NCBI GenBank assembly: GCA_900095095.1
Contig: FMBT01000291.1
Location: forward strand, 744,001 to 808,000
DNA length: 64,000 bases
Reading direction: 5' to 3'
Origin: Fragilariopsis cylindrus CCMP1102
Lineage: Eukaryota > Bacillariophyta > Bacillariophyceae > Bacillariales > Bacillariaceae
Numbering within the stretch: the first letter of the stretch is position 1; every line of letters begins with the position of its first letter. The position numbers and the translations under genes were made by a program. The notes beneath the pieces were generated by a model. The model was not told the origin of the DNA. It made no database searches and saw nothing but the letters and a program-made list of their open reading frames with translations. Positions 22,201 to 32,529 of the stretch are shown piece by piece.

Positions 22201-24177
22201 TACCATCATTTAGTGATTGTTGGTAACCATTTTCAAAAACAGTATTTGGCACAGATGTATTAGCGTCACATGGGTGTTGTGGTTGCATCATACTCGGATT
22301 AGTTGCTTGATATGGTTGCTGTACTGGATCAACTTGAGGTTCGGCTTGTTGCGTGGCAGGAGGTCTGGCTGCAGAATGCTGATGAGAGGCATTTCCGGCG
22401 AAATGGCTCGGTGCTGCAGGTCCTGTCGCAGAATGTTGATTAGCAGTATTCCCTACGAATGGTCTTGGTGCTGGAGGTCCTGTCGCAGAGTGCTGATGAG
22501 CAGCATTCGCGACGAATGGTCTTGGTGCTGGAGGTCCTGTCGCATGCTGATGGACAGCATTCCCGACGAATGGTCTTGGTGCTGTATGTCCTGTCGAATG
22601 CTGATGAGCAGCATTCCCGACGAATGGTCTTGGTGCTGTATGTCCTGTCGAATGCTGATGAGCAGCATTCCCGACGAATGATGTTGGTGCTGTATGTCCT
22701 GTCGAATGCTGGTGAGCAGCATTCCCGACGAATGATGGATGTCCTGTCGAATGCTGATGATTATCATTCCAATTGACATGAGCAGAATTGTTTGTGGCAG
22801 GATAATGGGCATTGTTAGCATGAGGAGGAGCATTGTTAGCAGGAGGAGGAGCATTGTAAGTAGCAAGAGGAGAAGCATTGTTGTTAGCAGGAGGAGGAGC
22901 ATTGTAATTAGCAGGAGGAGGAGCATTGTAGCCGGTAGGAGGAGAAGCATTGTAGCCGGTAGCAGGATGGTGGGCAGGAGAAGGGGCGTGATGACTGGTA
23001 GGTTGAAAATCTGGGGAATTAGGCTGATACGGATGATTGACATGATGTGTAGGTTGGTAGACATGTTGGTCGGCAGGAGGATGGTGGTAGGCATGTTGGT
23101 CGGCAGGAGGATGGGCATGTTGGTAGGCATGTTGGTCGGCAGGAGGATGGGCATGTTGGTAGGCATGTTGGTCGGCAGGAGGATGGGCATGGGCAGGAGG
23201 CGGGACTTGATGGGCATGATTGACATGGGAATCGGACGGAGGAGGGACTTGATTGACATGATTGACATGGGAATCAGCAGAAGGACGGGCAGGAGGATGG
23301 GAATCGGCAAGAGGAGAGACTTGATTGACATGATTGCATGGGAATCAGCAGAAGGACGGACAGGAGGATTGGAAACGGCAAGATAGTCAGGAGGTGTTTG
23401 GTATGAAATCGGGGAGGGGGCGTTTTGATTTGCAGGTTTGACAGAATTGCCTTTCTTAAAATTTCCATTCCGAGGTTTCTTTAAACCATCTTGATTCGAA
23501 CCATGACTAAAGTTAGTACCTTCAGTCACTCCAAAATCGAATTTTGGTGTCGTTTTATCTGGTAGAGCTTGAAGAGGATCAAGGCCAAATGTCACTTCAT
23601 CTTCGAGTGGCTTAACCAAGTCATCATATACGTGGTTCGCATGCTTTTCCAACGATGTTCTTGGTGTATCGGATTTGTCATTCACCGGTGCTTTTGCAGA
23701 GAAAGGACTGGGGAGCACTGATGCGAAATTTCTTCCAAGATATCCAAAAAGAGATGAAGTCGTAGATGCTTTAGCACGTGCAGCTTCAGCAGCTAATGTA
23801 GCTTTTTGCACATCCATGTGTTCAATAAGATCAGCATCGTCGTAGTGTTTGTTAAGCTTAGATCGTTTAGCTTTCTCTAACTTTTCAGCTTCTCTTGCAT
23901 TGTTTGTCGCATTGCTGCGATCCACGTTGCGTTGTTCAGATATACGATCATACATCTCTTGTTGAGAATATGATTCGTTGTTTTGCTGTTCGATAAGAAC
24001 ATCAGCAAACTTGACGGCACTTGTATCGCTATTAGCATTTGCTTTGTGATCAGCAATTTTTGCTTTTAGCGACATCTCGGTTGCCAACATGTCTTCAAGC
24101 TTCTCATCTTCAGTAAGATTAGGAGTATCATCATCGTCATTAGTAATTGTACTAACGTGATAAGGAGGTAAGGTCAT
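19202..24177 (-). CDS. Copia gag-protease, one frame break
   Basis: I start it at the ATG at 24177 (MTLPPYHV); the open frame extends upstream without ATG. The first part (to about 23340) is charged and coiled-coil-rich. Then comes a long His/Pro/Ala repeat region (units such as PADQHAYQHAH and NAAHQHSTGHTAP), a gag domain (about 21900-21000: ISRKDLHWNGNKDTFETYK onward) and a retropepsin-like active site ISDGGADSCILGKHAHV near 20540-20490. The stop is at 19202. The reading frame changes near 23335: the local repeat copy reads gattgcatggg where the neighbouring copies read gattgacatggg, so one A is missing. The protease motif D-G-G rather than D-S/T-G is typical of this diatom lineage. Confidence 0.85.
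22450..23390. repeat. Nested tandem repeats in gag
   Basis: Two repeat families back to back: about seven copies of a roughly 63 bp unit at 22440-22760 (core ggtcctgtcg...tgctgatgagcagcattc), and shorter 27-36 bp units at 22790-23390 (gcaggaggagcattg; ggcaggaggatgggcatg). Both encode His/Pro/Ala-rich low-complexity sequence. Confidence 0.85.
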
Positions 24178-25696
24178 CTTGAGGTTTGTAGTTTTAGATT
24201 TAGGAATCAATAGTAAAACAAGGCTTTACGAAGCAGAAAAAGTCGTAAAGTTTTGCGAAGTTAAGCAAATTTGTTTTATGTCTTGAAAAAGTGATTATTC
24301 GGCGGTCGCAAAATCATCGAAATTCTAAAATAATTTTAAAAATTGTTGAATTCACTGTACTCTGTCGCGGTAAGTTGTTGTCTTCTCTCATTTTTCACGA
24401 TATTACGTTGGTTTGCCTTTGTTTGGAGCGTGGCAATCCAATCGTGTTGCTTCCGATTGTTAACAAGATGAGCTGTATCTAGCTGTACTCTTGCGTCAAT
24501 TCAAATCTGTATACGTTTCCGACTTAATACTTGCATCCGACGCGCGTGTCATTTTCAAATATTGTATACGTTTTTGATGATATTTTGCTGATACTTGCTT
24601 CCGATTTGTTGAAGGTCGTTTTTGATATCTTTCTTTGTTGTGATCTGGTTTTTAAACCAATCATGTGACGCAGAAATGATTGTCGTCAAATTAGAACAGG
24701 TGTAAGCCAATCAGAATCGATCAGATTCAGTCCCGATGGTGTTGAACTTGAAAATAATGAGAGTTTCTTAGAATTTAGAATTCAAATATCAAATAAGTGT
24801 CGTGCGAAATGATCGAAAAGTGTCTTCTCCTTGTTTTAATCGTTTTGAATGATCAATCGACGATGGTGATCAAGAAGATTTGTGATTTGTGAAGTTTTAT
24901 TCGGGTTTTACAATGGTATATGAATATTACTTTACTTGAAGAAGACGGTTGTTCAGTTTATACCAGTCAACGTGATCGGTAGAATGCTACGGTTCAGAGC
25001 AATGATCAGAAACGTTACCGTATTTTGCGAAAGCATTGGCGAATATGCTTAATCGACTTTTATATTATTACATCGCCATTCTTTTATATCTATGTTTATA
25101 TTATATTTCTATTGAAACCGGGTCTAATCGGAGTTTTTCATGTAAGGGGGGGGGGGGTTGTTTCGTATCCCAGTTTCCTCTGGGGATAATATTGTGTTCA
25201 GCTTTGTATCGGTTAGGCCGGATTCCTAACTTATCGGAAATCGATACAGTCCTATTAACATCGCCTATCTTCCTTATGATCGAAGGTGACAAGGTCTTTA
25301 TGTCTCATCATGGAAGAATGGATACGGTAATGTTAATTTTTAATGAGGATTCGTCGTCACTTGTGTGATTGCCACGAATCGTCCATAATAATAGCAGAAT
25401 GAGGGTAATTAAGTCTCACTCATAAGTAGAAGACGGTGTGCGTGAAATCCTTTCACTACATCAACTCCTGTCGATGATTACACAGATATTCAATATCAAT
25501 CAAATGTCGATCCGTTAGTTTGATGATATGTTATCCTGTCTTCAGCTTTCCTACTAGGATTCTCTCAAGGATCCTTGTTATTCATTTTAGCTCAATTTAA
25601 GTATTGTTCAAATAGTTACATTCCCACCTTAGTTCCTCTATAGTAGTCCCGAAGGACCACCATGGGCGAAAAAAAGGCAGATTGGGTCTGATAAAC
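24178..25696. other. 5' leader of nested copia element
   Basis: About 1.5 kb between the 5' LTR and the gag start in sense orientation. The plus-strand ORF at 25036-25368 lies antisense here and shows no family. A G10 run occurs at about 25146. No supported gene. Confidence 0.6.
25678..25696 (-). other. Candidate primer-binding site of nested copia element
   Basis: Directly inside the 5' LTR. The plus strand reads attgggtctgataaac, which resembles the 5' half of a tRNA anticodon arm (stem TGGGT, loop CTGATAA). There is no TGG start for the tRNA CCA end. This fits the half-tRNA priming known for Drosophila copia; tRNA identity not established. Confidence 0.4.
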
Positions 25697-25960
25697 TAAT
25701 AGAGCGTTACAAGCAGTAAGTAGTCAAATAGGTTTAGACTAAAGTAGAAATTATGAGTACTAGCTATTGTAATGAGTCGGGTCTGTATCGTATCGTATAT
25801 CGCAAGTGAATGCGATATCGTATATGAAAGTCAGTCCTGAGTGATTCTTGAGTCACTAGTATTCGGAGTCGTAGTCGATATCATGCGCGCAAGCGCGTGA
25901 TATAATAACTTATATGAGATAATCAGAAGCCGGTACGCTATCTCCAGCTACCGTCTGTTA
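25697..25960 (-). repeat. 5' LTR of nested copia element
   Basis: 264 bp, no difference from 13722-13985 found on reading. Followed by target-site copy ATAAT (25961-25965). Confidence 0.93.
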
Positions 25961-25965
25961 ATAAT

Positions 25966-26135
25966 CACCACTGCTGCCTTTTGTTGATTCATTTCTAGTC
26001 GTCACCTGTCTGGTTGAACTACATACTTGTTCATTATATTATTCAAAGAGGTGATAATATTAGAGTTCTGCGGATCTGGAACTATATATTCATAATCACC
26101 GCTGCTGCCTTTTGTTGATTCATTTCTAGTCGTCA
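25966..26135. repeat. Minisatellite that received the copia insertion
   Basis: Unit of roughly 115 bp (core gaggtgataatattagagt ... ctgctgccttttgttgattc). One copy is split by the retrotransposon (13635-13716 plus 25966-26010) and another is whole at about 26015-26135, abutting the 3' end of the IQ gene. Confidence 0.8.
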
Positions 26136-26140
26136 CCGGT

Positions 26141-28958
26141 CTAGTGCTTTCTATTGAAATTTGCTTCTTCCAATTTTTCTTCCTCTAGTGCTTTAACAAT
26201 TAAGATATTTTCATTACCTTTAGTACGGGGTCCAGTATGCGATCCATATTGGTTTCGTTTCCCCCAAACAGTCTCATAATTTTCTTCCTTCTCACATGCC
26301 ACTGCGTATCCTTTCCCAGTGCCGTTCATCATTTCTTTACCAATCTTGTGCAAGTACTTGCCTAACTTCTTCGGATTTTCCGCAGTAAATTCATCAGTTA
26401 GAACTGACATGACTTTTTCCGTCCTAGTCAACTCGTTCTTATTTTCATCCTGAATATTTCTTGATAGCTGAGTGATGGCAAACATACCAAAAATTTGAAT
26501 AGGGCTCGACTTTCGTTTTGCTTTTTCTGCAAATTGAGTTGTATGGCACAATTGATGTGTGTAATGATTTGCGAGATCAAACTGAGTTCGACACGTAACG
26601 TCCCGTCGTTGACGGTTTCCTGAGGGACGAATAGGTACTTTCCTGTTACCGCCGCTTTTTTTTGGCTTGTCGTCTTCATCATCCGAAAAGGCTACATCGA
26701 CCTTTCTCTTCTTCTTCTTTTTCTTTTTCTTCTTCTTCTTCTGTACGTCAATAATGGAGTTGACCTCAGAATCATCCTCTTCATCTTTACTGCCATACTC
26801 ATCATCATCATCATTATCATCAGGAATTCCAAAGCTGCTCTCCTCATCATCATAACCGCGAGTGCTTATTGCTGCCCCGTCTTCTTTCTCCGGAGGGGGA
26901 TCGTCTGTAGAACCGAGTTCCATGTCATTTCCGATCGATCTTTGTTGCTCGTACAACAACTCGTACAACTTCATTCCAGACTCAACCTGGTTTTTTTCCC
27001 AGTAAACAAAATTGTTATGATTGTTCCATACAATACAGAAAGTACCATCAGTCATAATGCCTTCAACACACCCGAATTTGATTTCATATGCATATTGTAC
27101 AGCAACGGATTTATTATGATATTTCATTCCAGCTTCGGCTCTCATCTTTCCCTTGACTAACTTTTCTTTGTTCTTCTCCTTCTCATTGGCTTCCTTCAGT
27201 GCAGCTTCGACTTCCTTCACTAAAGCAGCAGCCTTTGCAGCTTCGACTTCCTTCAATTCATCAACCTTCTTCTTCGCAGAAGCCATTCTTATTACAGACT
27301 GGACTTTAATTGCAGCTTCGGCTTGCTTCACAGCTTCGGCTTGCTTCACTAAAGCAGCAGCCTTCGCAGCTTCGACTTCCTTCAATTCATCAACCTTCTT
27401 CTTCGCAGAAGCCATTCTTATTACAGACTGGACTTTAATTGCAGCTTCGGCTTGCTTCACAGCTTCGGCTTGCTTCACTAAAGCAGCAGCCTTCGCAGCT
27501 TCGACTTCCTTCAATTCATCAACCTTCTTCTTCGCAGAAGCCATTCTTATTACAGACTGGACTTTAATTGCAGCTTCGGCTTGCTTCACAGCTTCGGCTT
27601 GCTTCACTAAAGCAGCAGCCTCCGCAGCTTCGACTTCCTTCAATTCATCAACCTTCTTCTTCGCAGAAGCCATTCTTATTACAGACTGGACTTTAATTGT
27701 AGAACGACGAATTGTTTTAAAAGAGTAGGTAGAGTAACCACGCCAAATTCGCTGAATCTCCGGAGATAAGTGCTTGACCGCAAGATCTACCCTTGAAAGA
27801 AGACCTCTTGTATATTTTTGAATAGTTTGGGCTGCGAACTTGATCACCATATAATTCATACGACACATATACATTCTGAAAGAGGCTTGTACTTTTGTCG
27901 CAGCTTTGGCTTCCTTCACTAAAGCAGCAACCTTCGCAGCTTCGGCTTGCTTCACAGCTTCGGCTTGCTTCACTAAAGCAGCCTCCGCAGCTTCGACTTC
28001 CTTCGCAGCAGTGGCAGCCTTTACAGCTTCGGCTTCCTTCTTCTTAGCAGTGTTACTGTTTTCTCCATCAGGTTCCATTATTTCAGCAAACTCCACCATC
28101 CAATCGTCCTCAGTAGCAGCCTTCTCAGTTTCCTCCAGTGCACCAGCAGCCTTATTCTCGTCAATGAACGTGACCCTCATGTAAGTGTCTTCAGCAAAGC
28201 CATTAAACTCACCCAAGCATTTGTCGTCCGATAGAACTATGTGTTCCGCATATGATCCAACTTCCAATGTTAAATCTTCGGCAGAGAGAAGGTCGGTAAA
28301 TTCCGACTCAATTTTTTTTTTTACATCCGATACAAGCGTTGATTTGCCAAGGGGGGCAACGATCGTCGCTTTCTTAATAGTGCAATATTGATCGTAGATA
28401 TCAACATTCAGAGTCATACTATTGAATCCTATCGCTCTAGTATCGTGTGTTGTTGTATCGTCTGGATCATAGATCCTTTTTTTGGTGCCACTTCGTCTTG
28501 ATTGACGACGAGTTGGTTGCACTACTGATAGAAGGAAGAAACAGAGATAAAAGTTTAGAAGAAAGAAAGGAAAAAGAATACAAATAAACAAACCAACAAG
28601 TACACATAAGTTAAGTAGAGCAATTTTTAGTTTAATTTACCTTCCTGCTGCTGCGAGGAGTAACTCTCTGCCGCAGATCCATCCAATCTCATGGGAGCAT
28701 TCGATGATCGATTTGATTTCCTTTGCAACCCTCTTGCCGTAGGTGTCGCCATTGTTATTTTGTCTATAAACTTCCTTTGTCAAGTGTGTTTTCCAATAAG
28801 GCAAACAATGAATTGTGTGCTCAACATATTCAGCATTATTTGTAGATCTTGCCTTCACGAAATATTCTTTTGGTTTTGCCTTCAGTTAGGGTACAATAAA
28901 TACAAACCACTCCGAAAGGAAGATTTGGCAATCCATTTAGCTCAACGGACAATCCCAT
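26141..28958 (-). CDS. IQ-motif / alanine-rich repeat protein, at least two exons
   Basis: Main exon 26141 to about 28524. After an acidic/basic N-terminal part come about 115 residues that look ubiquitin-like (IKKATIVAPLGKSTLVSDVKKKIE, then YMRVTFIDE). Next are A/E/K-rich repeats, IQ-like motifs (ATKVQASFRMYMCRMNY, AAQTIQKYTRGLLSRV, IQRIWRGYST) and four near-identical 43-residue units starting IKVQSVIRMASAKKKVDELK, then poly-Asp and poly-Lys runs and an unrecognised C-terminal domain. IQ motifs bind calmodulin. The 5' exon (about 28641-28958) ends at a GTAAAT donor (28635-28640); an acceptor ctatcag lies at 28525. The frame does not join exactly, and a T-run shift near 28865 is also needed, so single bases are probably missing. 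True start uncertain; ATG at 28958 chosen. Confidence 0.65.
27230..27700. repeat. 129 bp tandem repeat in the IQ gene
   Basis: Four copies with starts about 27237, 27366, 27495 and 27624, nearly identical at DNA level. Period 129 bp = 43 codons. The homogeneity suggests recent expansion or gene conversion. Confidence 0.9.
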
Positions 28959-29011
28959 ATTGTATATGTAGCTATTTGACAAGGAACTGTCTACGGACTC
29001 AAGCGTGACGG

Positions 29012-29195
29012 GTATCACTCTTCCACGGGAGATTGCCTCAACAGACACGAAACAAATAGGTAGCCTTCAATGGTCAAACACACGAAACGAATTTTTCAAA
29101 TTGTCACTCTTCCACGGGAGATTGCCTCAACAGACACGAAACAAATAGGTAGCCTTCAATGGTCAAACACACGAAACGAATTTTTCAAATTGTGC
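29012..29195. repeat. 88 bp tandem duplication upstream of the IQ gene
   Basis: Two copies starting tcactcttccacgggagatt at about 29012 and 29104, each ending near tttttcaaattg. It covers the region where the IQ gene start should be and leaves no clear in-frame ATG upstream of 28958. Confidence 0.85.
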
Positions 29196-29524
29196 TCCTT
29201 ATCTTTACAGACAGACTTTACAGACAGCACACAAACAAAGTTGTGTTACTGGGATAATCTTCCTTCACGTTGTGAGGAGAGAGATTTGGGAAAATGGGAG
29301 AGGGCTGGCGCGATTTTTGAGAATTTAGCTCATTTTTGTGACATTATTATTTTAGTCAAAGTAGTCGAAATGTTAGGTGAAGGTACAATTAATTGCAGAG
29401 CTGAGATGTGCTGCCTGTACTGTCAACTGTAGTTCTTAGCTTCACAACAAACAAAGAACAACTCCGGCGATGGCAATGGCGAAGGCAATTTTTTCTTGCT
29501 GTCAAATACAAAGGATATACAACA
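29196..29524. other. Divergent promoter region between the IQ and RING genes
   Basis: About 330 bp. No repeat or RNA recognised. The open frame of the RING gene extends into it (from 29408) but only with a GTG. Confidence 0.45.
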
Positions 29525-30706
29525 ATGAAATGTACATTATGCAGAAATAATTGTGACGAAAATAGCAGCTTCAAAATGATCCCTTGCAAGCATATCGTTT
29601 GTGCAAGCTGCATGGTGAACAGTTTGATAATGAAAAAGCGGTTCGAATTGGTATCGTGTGTAAACTGTGGCGTGGAAACAACACACCATATCCACAAAGC
29701 CTTGAAAGTGAAGCACAATGGCGAAAAATTAAACAAAAATAAAGATCCTTTTCGCCATTTCGGTAGTTTACCTATTGAAGAACAGAAGGGGAGGATGCTT
29801 GTTAGCGTAATTGCACGTCCAAGGACTGGTTCTGATGTCGAAAAACCTCTCACATTGTTGGCAATGATTGATGACCAGGACGGCGCAGTTGACAAAAACG
29901 ACGAGGTCGAATTGATTAACATACTAAGTCTTCTGCGGAGTTTTGTACTATCCGGTGCAATGAAGAAAGAGAAAGAGAACGAAAATGAAGATGAAGAAAC
30001 GATGAGTGCCTTTCTTTGGAAAAGGCATGTGTTTGCTGATGATCGACCTGCAACAAAATATTTCTACGCATTTTGTATGGGAGGAATAGATATCGAAAAG
30101 GATAAGAAAATAGCAAAAGGAGATAGAGAAGTACGGTCTAGAATTCTTGCAAATGGTATGATTTTAGATATAGTGAAGAAATTGGTAGATAAGTTTAAAA
30201 CGATGCCATTCCAACGGATGCTTGGCCAGTATTGTTCAACAATTCCTAATTCATCCAAATTACAGGATTTGTTGAGTAGCGTCCGATTGTCAGTGCATCG
30301 AACAACCACACGTGATCACCTAGCAACTAAAGCCATAGAACTTGTTCAGGAAGGGGTCAGTCTGGATTTTAAAGGTTTTGCCGCTCTTGTTGTTGATAAC
30401 GTTGACTACACTTTAACGATGGGGAAGGATCATTGGACGCACACAATGATCGAGGATAATTCAGAAGACGATCTTAGGAATGATGGGGCCTACGAATGGG
30501 ATAAAAATGACGGAAAACTCTGGGATGATTTAATAGAAGAAGAAGGAGGAGGAGAGGAAGGAAAAGAAAAGCTTTTTTCTCGAGTTTGTGACGTGAATGA
30601 CAGAGATTGGCTGCGACTCTCAGATTATGAAATAACTTTTATCGATACCATCAAAAATTGCCCTGACTTACCTGGCGCCAATGATTGTAGGGCATTAGAG
30701 GAGTAA
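29525..30706 (+). CDS. RING-finger protein of the TIR element, first of two same-frame ORFs
   Basis: ATG at 29525 preferred over the upstream GTG because the RING starts at once: CTLC at residues 3-6, CKHIVCASC and CVNCG give a C3HC4 pattern. RING fingers usually act as E3 ubiquitin ligases. The rest (about 330 aa) is unrecognised but includes LVVDNVDYTLTMGKDHWTH, resembling the DN-D-x-GK-H block of transposon-associated DUF6589-type proteins (weak, from memory). The TAA at 30704-30706 is followed in the same frame by open sequence into the ORF at 30737, so both may be one protein interrupted by a nonsense codon or a skipped intron (the local text gagtaag resembles a donor). Confidence 0.6.
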   Translation: MKCTLCRNNCDENSSFKMIPCKHIVCASCMVNSLIMKKRFELVSCVNCGVETTHHIHKALKVKHNGEKLNKNKDPFRHFGSLPIEEQKGRMLVSVIARPRTGSDVEKPLTLLAMIDDQDGAVDKNDEVELINILSLLRSFVLSGAMKKEKENENEDEETMSAFLWKRHVFADDRPATKYFYAFCMGGIDIEKDKKIAKGDREVRSRILANGMILDIVKKLVDKFKTMPFQRMLGQYCSTIPNSSKLQDLLSSVRLSVHRTTTRDHLATKAIELVQEGVSLDFKGFAALVVDNVDYTLTMGKDHWTHTMIEDNSEDDLRNDGAYEWDKNDGKLWDDLIEEEGGGEEGKEKLFSRVCDVNDRDWLRLSDYEITFIDTIKNCPDLPGANDCRALEE

Positions 30707-30736
30707 GAAGATTGGACAGGCGCTGGTACAACCCCT

Positions 30737-32425
30737 ATGAATCTTGGTGTTAGGCTCCAAGCACCTTCTCGTAGTGATCGAATGAAGCAGAGTGATGTCA
30801 ATAATGGCTTGAATCCAAACGAAATGGATTTTTACCAAAGAAATCGGCTTATATTGCAGCCGCCTTATCATTCTAACTTGGGCGAACTTAGTACAGTTAT
30901 GTCGATTACAGATGCTGCGGTACGCGCATTTGACCGATGGACACCCCCTGCTGACAGTAATACCAAAACACTGCAAGGATTGATTCATGCTTTTTGCGCC
31001 GACGGAGGCCCAACTTATCTTTTTGTAGAAGAAAAGATAGCAAGGGAGGCAAAAGGCGACCATTCTTATGATAAGGTTGAGTGGTTTTCTATGGCCTTTC
31101 ATTTGATGATCAATTCAATACGGAATCTTAATTCCAAACACAGCAAGCAAGTTTATGTCGCTTTTACTCGACGGTGGCGTAAAACAACACAGAGACTGGA
31201 CTGGGCACTTGCTTGTCCGGACCCAAAAGATATTTTCAATGAGTTATATCAGTACAAGGTTGCTCTTACTCGGAATCTTTGTGATAATGTCGACTCGGCT
31301 GATAATCGTGTCATTCATGATCATGCTATCGCACGAGCTAAGAAATACCCGATTGTTCATTTAATTCTAATTCACTTGAAAATGACGACAATTATATTAA
31401 TGTTGAAAGATTCGTGGAGATCTGGTGATCATGGTGACGTTCCACAATACCTCACTTGTCTTCGCTATCTCATTCGTCTGGAGGCTTCATCCAACGCAAG
31501 ACATTATCTGCCCATGAACATTCATTTTTTGAAGTGGTATGAATGCGCCAGTACTTGTTTGAAGAATATTTTTGAGTACTATCTTTTTACAAAGGTAACA
31601 GCTAACGGGGAGCTTATGCCAGGTGATCTTTGCATGGAAAAGCATGTTGGTGATGTGCGATACATGTACGGGAAAAGGGGCTTTAAGAATATGGCAGCAA
31701 GGTTCTTAACGGAAGTTCCAAGATTAAACCAAATTATCGGCCGATATTCCAATAAGTTTGGAGATGATTTGGAAAGAGAACGTTTACCATACAACAACAG
31801 AGTATATGTTCATGGGGAACCTTATATCAAGTCATATAACTATGCACAAGAACTTAATTTGTTTGGAGATGGTCCACCGAATGTCGTTAACTATGACGAT
31901 CTTATAAATTTGAACACCAACGAAACTATGTCGAGCAGGATTCTAAAAACATGGAGCAATTCTGGAGAACGTGCCAAGCAAAAATTCATGGGCAATAATC
32001 CAAGCTTAGCTTGCTACAGAACAAAACAAGGTCAAGTAAAGGAGGATTTAGTTTCTGACAGGATCAAATATACGTCCATGGATTTCGATGAGTTGACCTC
32101 ATTAAAGCTTAAGATCACAAAAGAAGAAATACTGGATGAACTTAAACTGATTAGTGCTTGGATGGATGACATGGACCACGATTTTCTTAATATTGCCAGG
32201 TGTACAAATAGCAGTAGCAAACCGGTACTCATCGAGGCTTTGGTAGAAGCTCGTGAAATATATTTTAAAGACAATCACGATGCACTTGAAGAAAGAATAG
32301 AAAGTTGCGAGCATCATGAGTTTGAAGAGACACTAACTACGGAAGGAAACAGGGAAACGGAAATAGAGAATGGGGAACGATTTTATAAGTTACATCCCAA
32401 TGCATCGGTCCGTAATTCATTATAA
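30737..32425 (+). CDS. Large ORF of the TIR element, likely continuation of the RING protein (562 aa)
   Basis: Same frame as the preceding RING ORF, with only ten codons between its stop and this ATG. Mixed helical protein with GGPTYLFVEEK, DKVEWFSMAFHLMINSIRN and a long helical region (HLKMTTIILMLKDSW; SNARHYLPMNIHFLKW). Conserved-looking W-H and D positions recall the second half of DUF6589-like transposon proteins: an acidic substrate-like strand, then the FHL block after a conserved tryptophan. That assignment is tentative; it is the best candidate in this element for the mobility protein. Ends 900 bp before the right TIR. Confidence 0.6.
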   Translation: MNLGVRLQAPSRSDRMKQSDVNNGLNPNEMDFYQRNRLILQPPYHSNLGELSTVMSITDAAVRAFDRWTPPADSNTKTLQGLIHAFCADGGPTYLFVEEKIAREAKGDHSYDKVEWFSMAFHLMINSIRNLNSKHSKQVYVAFTRRWRKTTQRLDWALACPDPKDIFNELYQYKVALTRNLCDNVDSADNRVIHDHAIARAKKYPIVHLILIHLKMTTIILMLKDSWRSGDHGDVPQYLTCLRYLIRLEASSNARHYLPMNIHFLKWYECASTCLKNIFEYYLFTKVTANGELMPGDLCMEKHVGDVRYMYGKRGFKNMAARFLTEVPRLNQIIGRYSNKFGDDLERERLPYNNRVYVHGEPYIKSYNYAQELNLFGDGPPNVVNYDDLINLNTNETMSSRILKTWSNSGERAKQKFMGNNPSLACYRTKQGQVKEDLVSDRIKYTSMDFDELTSLKLKITKEEILDELKLISAWMDDMDHDFLNIARCTNSSSKPVLIEALVEAREIYFKDNHDALEERIESCEHHEFEETLTTEGNRETEIENGERFYKLHPNASVRNSL

Positions 32426-32529
32426 ATGTAGAGTTACTATGTGTGTTGTGTGTGGCGTATTCATACCATTTTCAGTTTATTTTTGTTACTAGTAACTTGA
32501 TCTCTATTCGACTAGTACAATCAGTCGAT

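Larger units (their letters stand above)
13722..25960 (-). mobile_element. Complete Ty1/copia LTR retrotransposon (diatom CoDi-like), nested
   Basis: Two 264 bp LTRs (13722-13985, 25697-25960) that I read as identical, flanked by ATAAT on both sides. The coding strand is minus: gag-protease (24177-19202), integrase (19172-16716), RT-RNase H (16719-14371). Gene order gag-PR-IN-RT-RH defines copia. A polypurine tract borders the 3' LTR. The identical LTRs and intact target duplication point to very recent insertion, into a minisatellite inside the large TIR element: the flanks join cleanly into the repeat unit seen again at 26015-26130. Confidence 0.95.

Noticed and set aside
22453-22900. C-terminal hydrophobic MLLLLLTMLLLL stretch of the gag ORF as a membrane protein
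   Set aside because: Produced by out-of-frame reading of a repeat after the missing base at about 23335.
22217-23386. Plus-strand repeat ORFs (MLMSSIPDEW and GRRMGMLVGM types)
   Set aside because: Antisense readings of the gag His/Pro repeats; low complexity only.
25036-25368. 110-codon plus-strand ORF in the copia leader
   Set aside because: Antisense to the element, contains a G10 run, no family recognised.
27230-27700. Regularly spaced repeats as a CRISPR array
   Set aside because: Units are contiguous 129 bp coding repeats without spacers, in a eukaryotic gene.
27153-28184. Plus-strand ORFs with FAASTSFNSSTFFFAEA repeats
   Set aside because: Exact antisense shadow of the IQ gene repeats on the minus strand; no independent domain or promoter.
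28525-28591. Hydrophobic leader MFICILFPFFLLNFYL at the start of the IQ ORF
   Set aside because: Begins with TTG and lies within a probable intron (donor at 28635-28640, acceptor near 28525).
30700-30722. Tiny intron (GTAAGA...ACAG) removing the TAA between the RING and large ORF
   Set aside because: Would be 17 nt, too short for a spliceosomal intron, and it breaks the frame.
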